Assembly: GCF_002259415.1 (NCBI RefSeq)
Contig: NZ_NPFY01000006.1
Coordinates: 186,001 to 250,000, forward strand
Source: Rhodococcus sp. 14-2470-1b
GTDB taxonomy: Bacteria > Actinomycetota > Actinomycetes > Mycobacteriales > Mycobacteriaceae
DNA length: 64,000 bases
Direction of reading: 5' to 3'
A program made the position numbers and the translations under genes. The notes below the pieces were generated by a model. The model was not told where the DNA came from. It worked only from the letters and a program-made list of their open reading frames with translations, and did not search any database. Below, piece after piece: positions 62,139 through 64,000 of the stretch; within the stretch, counting starts at the first letter, position 1; each line of letters begins with the position of its first letter.

Positions 62139-63602
62139 GTGCAACCCCCACGGCGCACGGCACGGCGCAGGCTCGCCGCGTGCCTGTTGGCCGTGTTCAT
62201 GCTGATGATCGACGTCACGATCGTCAACGTGGCTCTTCCGTCCATCGCCACCGACATCGCCGCCGGGTCGAGCGCGCAATCGCTGATCGTGTCCTCCTAC
62301 ACGTTGGCGTTCGCGTGCACCCTGCTGACCGGGGCGTGGCTGGGCGGGATCGTGGGCCGCAGAACCGTGTTCGTGTCCGGCATGTCGGTGTTCGTCGCTG
62401 CGTCGATTCTGTGCGGGGCAGCCGATTCGCCTGCGCTGCTCATCGCCGCGCGAGTCCTGCAGGGCATCGCGGGCGGAATGGTGTCCGCGCAGACCGTCGC
62501 GATCATCGCCACGTCGTTCCCACGCGAGCGCCACAGCGTCGTGTTCGCGCTGTACGGTGCCACCGCGGGCGGCGCGGCGATTCTAGGTCCGTCGATCGGA
62601 GGGATCCTCGTCTCGTTGGACATGTTCGGTTGGGGCTGGCGGTCGGTGTTCCTCGTCAACGCACCGCTCGGCGTGGGCGCGATGGTGATCGCGGCCGCGA
62701 GCTTGTCGCGTGAGAAACCCGCAGGGGTTCAGCATCTCGACGTTCTCGGAGTTGTTCTGTCCACCCTCGGACTGATCCTTCTGATCTATCCGTTGGCCCA
62801 CAGCTACGAGCACGGATGGAGTATCGCAGGCACCTCGGCAGTGCTCGCCTCGCTCGCGGTCCTTGCGCTGTTCGTACTCCACGAACGCCGATGGAGCCGA
62901 GCCGGACGAAACCCCATGCTGAGGCTGGATCTGTTCCGGCAACGTACGTTCGCACTCGGCTGCGCGCTGTCCGTTCTGATGTTCGGCTCGTTCACCGGTT
63001 TCTTCTTCACCGTCTCGCTGAGTCTGCAGTTCGGACTGGAGTTGTCACCGATGCGCACCGGCGTGATCACACTGCCGTTCGCCGTCGGTGCCGCAGTGTT
63101 CTCGGTTCTGTCTCCGACCTTGTTCGCCCGGCTGGGAACTCGGATGCTCCCGCTCGGTTTCGTACTCTTCGGTGTATCCATGATGTGCTTCGCCGCCCTC
63201 ACCTACCACGAGGACACAGCACGCAGCCTCGCCCTGCTGGCACCACCACTGTTCGTCGGCGGCGCAGGAATCGGTGTCTTCGTCGCACCGTTGCAGACGA
63301 CGATCGTCTCGGGCACCGACGACACTACCGTCGGGTCGGCGTCGGGGTTGATCCCGACCGTCCAACAGGTCGGTCAAGCCGTCGGAATCGCCCTCGTGGG
63401 ACTGCTGTTCTTTCAACAACTGTCGGCGCTGTCGGACGCACTACCACCGGACAGCACCGGGTGGGTTGCCGCACAGCCGTACATCGTCGCTCAGCGTCAC
63501 GTGTTCTTCGTACTGTCGGCCGTCGTCGCGTGTGCGGCGGTGCTTGCCCTCGCCTTGCCCAAACGGGTCACAGGTCCTCCACCCGTTCCCGTACCTGTCT
63601 GA
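62139..63602 (+). CDS. DHA2-family MFS exporter (14 helices)
   Basis: A 487-residue drug:H+ antiporter-2-type transporter: LAVFMLMIDVTIVNVALPSIATDI is the DHA2 signature in helix 1, GAWLGGIVGRRTVFV the loop motif, and LGPSIGGILVS the antiporter motif C variant. It starts with GTG four bases after the acyltransferase stop, so it may export that enzyme's product, as MmpL or MFS partners do for other acylated lipids (inference). Confidence 0.9.
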   Translation: MQPPRRTARRRLAACLLAVFMLMIDVTIVNVALPSIATDIAAGSSAQSLIVSSYTLAFACTLLTGAWLGGIVGRRTVFVSGMSVFVAASILCGAADSPALLIAARVLQGIAGGMVSAQTVAIIATSFPRERHSVVFALYGATAGGAAILGPSIGGILVSLDMFGWGWRSVFLVNAPLGVGAMVIAAASLSREKPAGVQHLDVLGVVLSTLGLILLIYPLAHSYEHGWSIAGTSAVLASLAVLALFVLHERRWSRAGRNPMLRLDLFRQRTFALGCALSVLMFGSFTGFFFTVSLSLQFGLELSPMRTGVITLPFAVGAAVFSVLSPTLFARLGTRMLPLGFVLFGVSMMCFAALTYHEDTARSLALLAPPLFVGGAGIGVFVAPLQTTIVSGTDDTTVGSASGLIPTVQQVGQAVGIALVGLLFFQQLSALSDALPPDSTGWVAAQPYIVAQRHVFFVLSAVVACAAVLALALPKRVTGPPPVPVPV

Positions 63603-63635
63603 TCAGCCGCCCCGCCCGAGAAGAAGGAAAGATCC

Positions 63636-64000
63636 GTGCGTTCTCGCATCACCGCTCTGTTCGTAGTGCTGGCAGCCGTCGGCGCCTTGGTCGGATTTCC
63701 GGCCGCCGCTGCCGCGGACCCGGTCGACCTGATCGCCGACCCCGATCCGTTCTACGCCGCACCCGCCGACGTGGCCGACGCCGCCAACGGCGACGTCCTC
63801 GACAGCCGACGCGTCCCGACGTCTGCGTACCCGGGCACCGACGTGTGGCAGGTCAAGTTCCGCTCCACCGACTCCGCAGGCGATCCGATCGCGGCCGTGA
63901 CGACCGTCCTGATGCCGCAGGGACGCGGCGCGGGCACCCCACTCGTGTCGTACCAGGCGATCGTCAACGCCCTAGGCACCAAATGCGCCCCGTCGCACGG
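63636..64000 (+). CDS. Secretory lipase (partial, runs off the window)
   Basis: First 121 residues of an exported protein: signal peptide (LFVVLAAVGALVGFPAAAAAD), then DPFYAAPADVADAANGDVLDSR, WQVKFRSTDSAGDPIAAVTTVLMP and LVSYQAIVNALGTKCAPSH, the start of the LIP/secretory lipase family (PF03583). The catalytic Ser lies beyond the window. GTG start with GAAGGAA upstream, 33 nt after the exporter gene. Truncated only by the window end. Confidence 0.85.
   Translation, partial: MRSRITALFVVLAAVGALVGFPAAAAADPVDLIADPDPFYAAPADVADAANGDVLDSRRVPTSAYPGTDVWQVKFRSTDSAGDPIAAVTTVLMPQGRGAGTPLVSYQAIVNALGTKCAPSH

Overview
The window is high-GC actinobacterial chromosome, most likely Rhodococcus/Rhodococcoides or a close relative (Nocardiaceae, Mycobacteriales). 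The pointers are GTG starts, a secreted mycolyltransferase-type esterase, GpgS, RpfA behind a c-di-AMP-type riboswitch, an Eis-like acetyltransferase, an XPB helicase with its XPB-N/WYL-like partner, SepH, and a gene set (gltA, citA, serC, sepH, SpoU methylase, MarR, DUF2771, cspB, yccF, rpfA, XPB pair, dapC) that I remember as lying in one stretch of the M. tuberculosis chromosome (about Rv0858c to Rv0896). The synteny is from memory, not from a search.

Layout. 0-3.1 kb: lone TAXI-type lipoprotein facing a sensor kinase/OmpR regulator pair. 3.2-7.2 kb: FKBP isomerase, then a probable catabolic cluster (DUF2848 protein, MHS-type symporter, FCD-GntR regulator, nitrilase-fold amidase) whose two divergent promoters carry the same GCATAC-N5-GTATAC operator. 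7.2-13.7 kb: gltA, a pdxH-MFS-epimerase-sugar kinase operon, and citA. 13.7-15.2 kb: an AbiEi/DUF559-like gene flanked by related hairpin repeats. 15.2-21.1 kb: serC, a rhomboid-like membrane protein behind a large hairpin, sepH, a DUF6928-like gene, rRNA methylase plus small membrane protein, and an Eis-like acetyltransferase. 21.1-27.2 kb: two NarL/DesK-type two-component systems around an ABC exporter. 27.2-31.6 kb: MFS/MarR with a 33-bp triplicated repeat, purine permease, small proteins, PAP2 phosphatase. 31.6-38.3 kb: HSP90-fold ATPase plus DUF3027 protein, a glutamine-cyclotransferase-like lipoprotein, MFS and DUF2771. 38.3-48 kb: cspB, yccF, riboswitch-rpfA, XPB pair, DUF3239 protein, F420-type oxidoreductase, dapC. 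48-57.6 kb: AraC regulator, VOC protein, AlkB-like gene with an SOS-like box, DAHP synthase with a structured leader, B12 riboswitch-metE, MarR/FecB-like lipoprotein, ohrR-ohr, MDR reductase. 57.6-64 kb: SDR, gpgS, mycolyltransferase-like esterase, then a PapA-like acyltransferase, a 14-TM exporter and a secreted lipase cut by the window end.

Most of the window is ordinary core chromosome. The parts most worth following are the operator-defined nitrilase regulon, the repeat-flanked DUF559 locus, the hairpin in front of the rhomboid-like gene, the leader of the DAHP synthase, the SOS-like box on the AlkB gene, and the acyltransferase/exporter/lipase block that looks like a cell-envelope or extracellular glycolipid locus. 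No tRNA, rRNA, CRISPR array, insertion sequence or prophage was seen.
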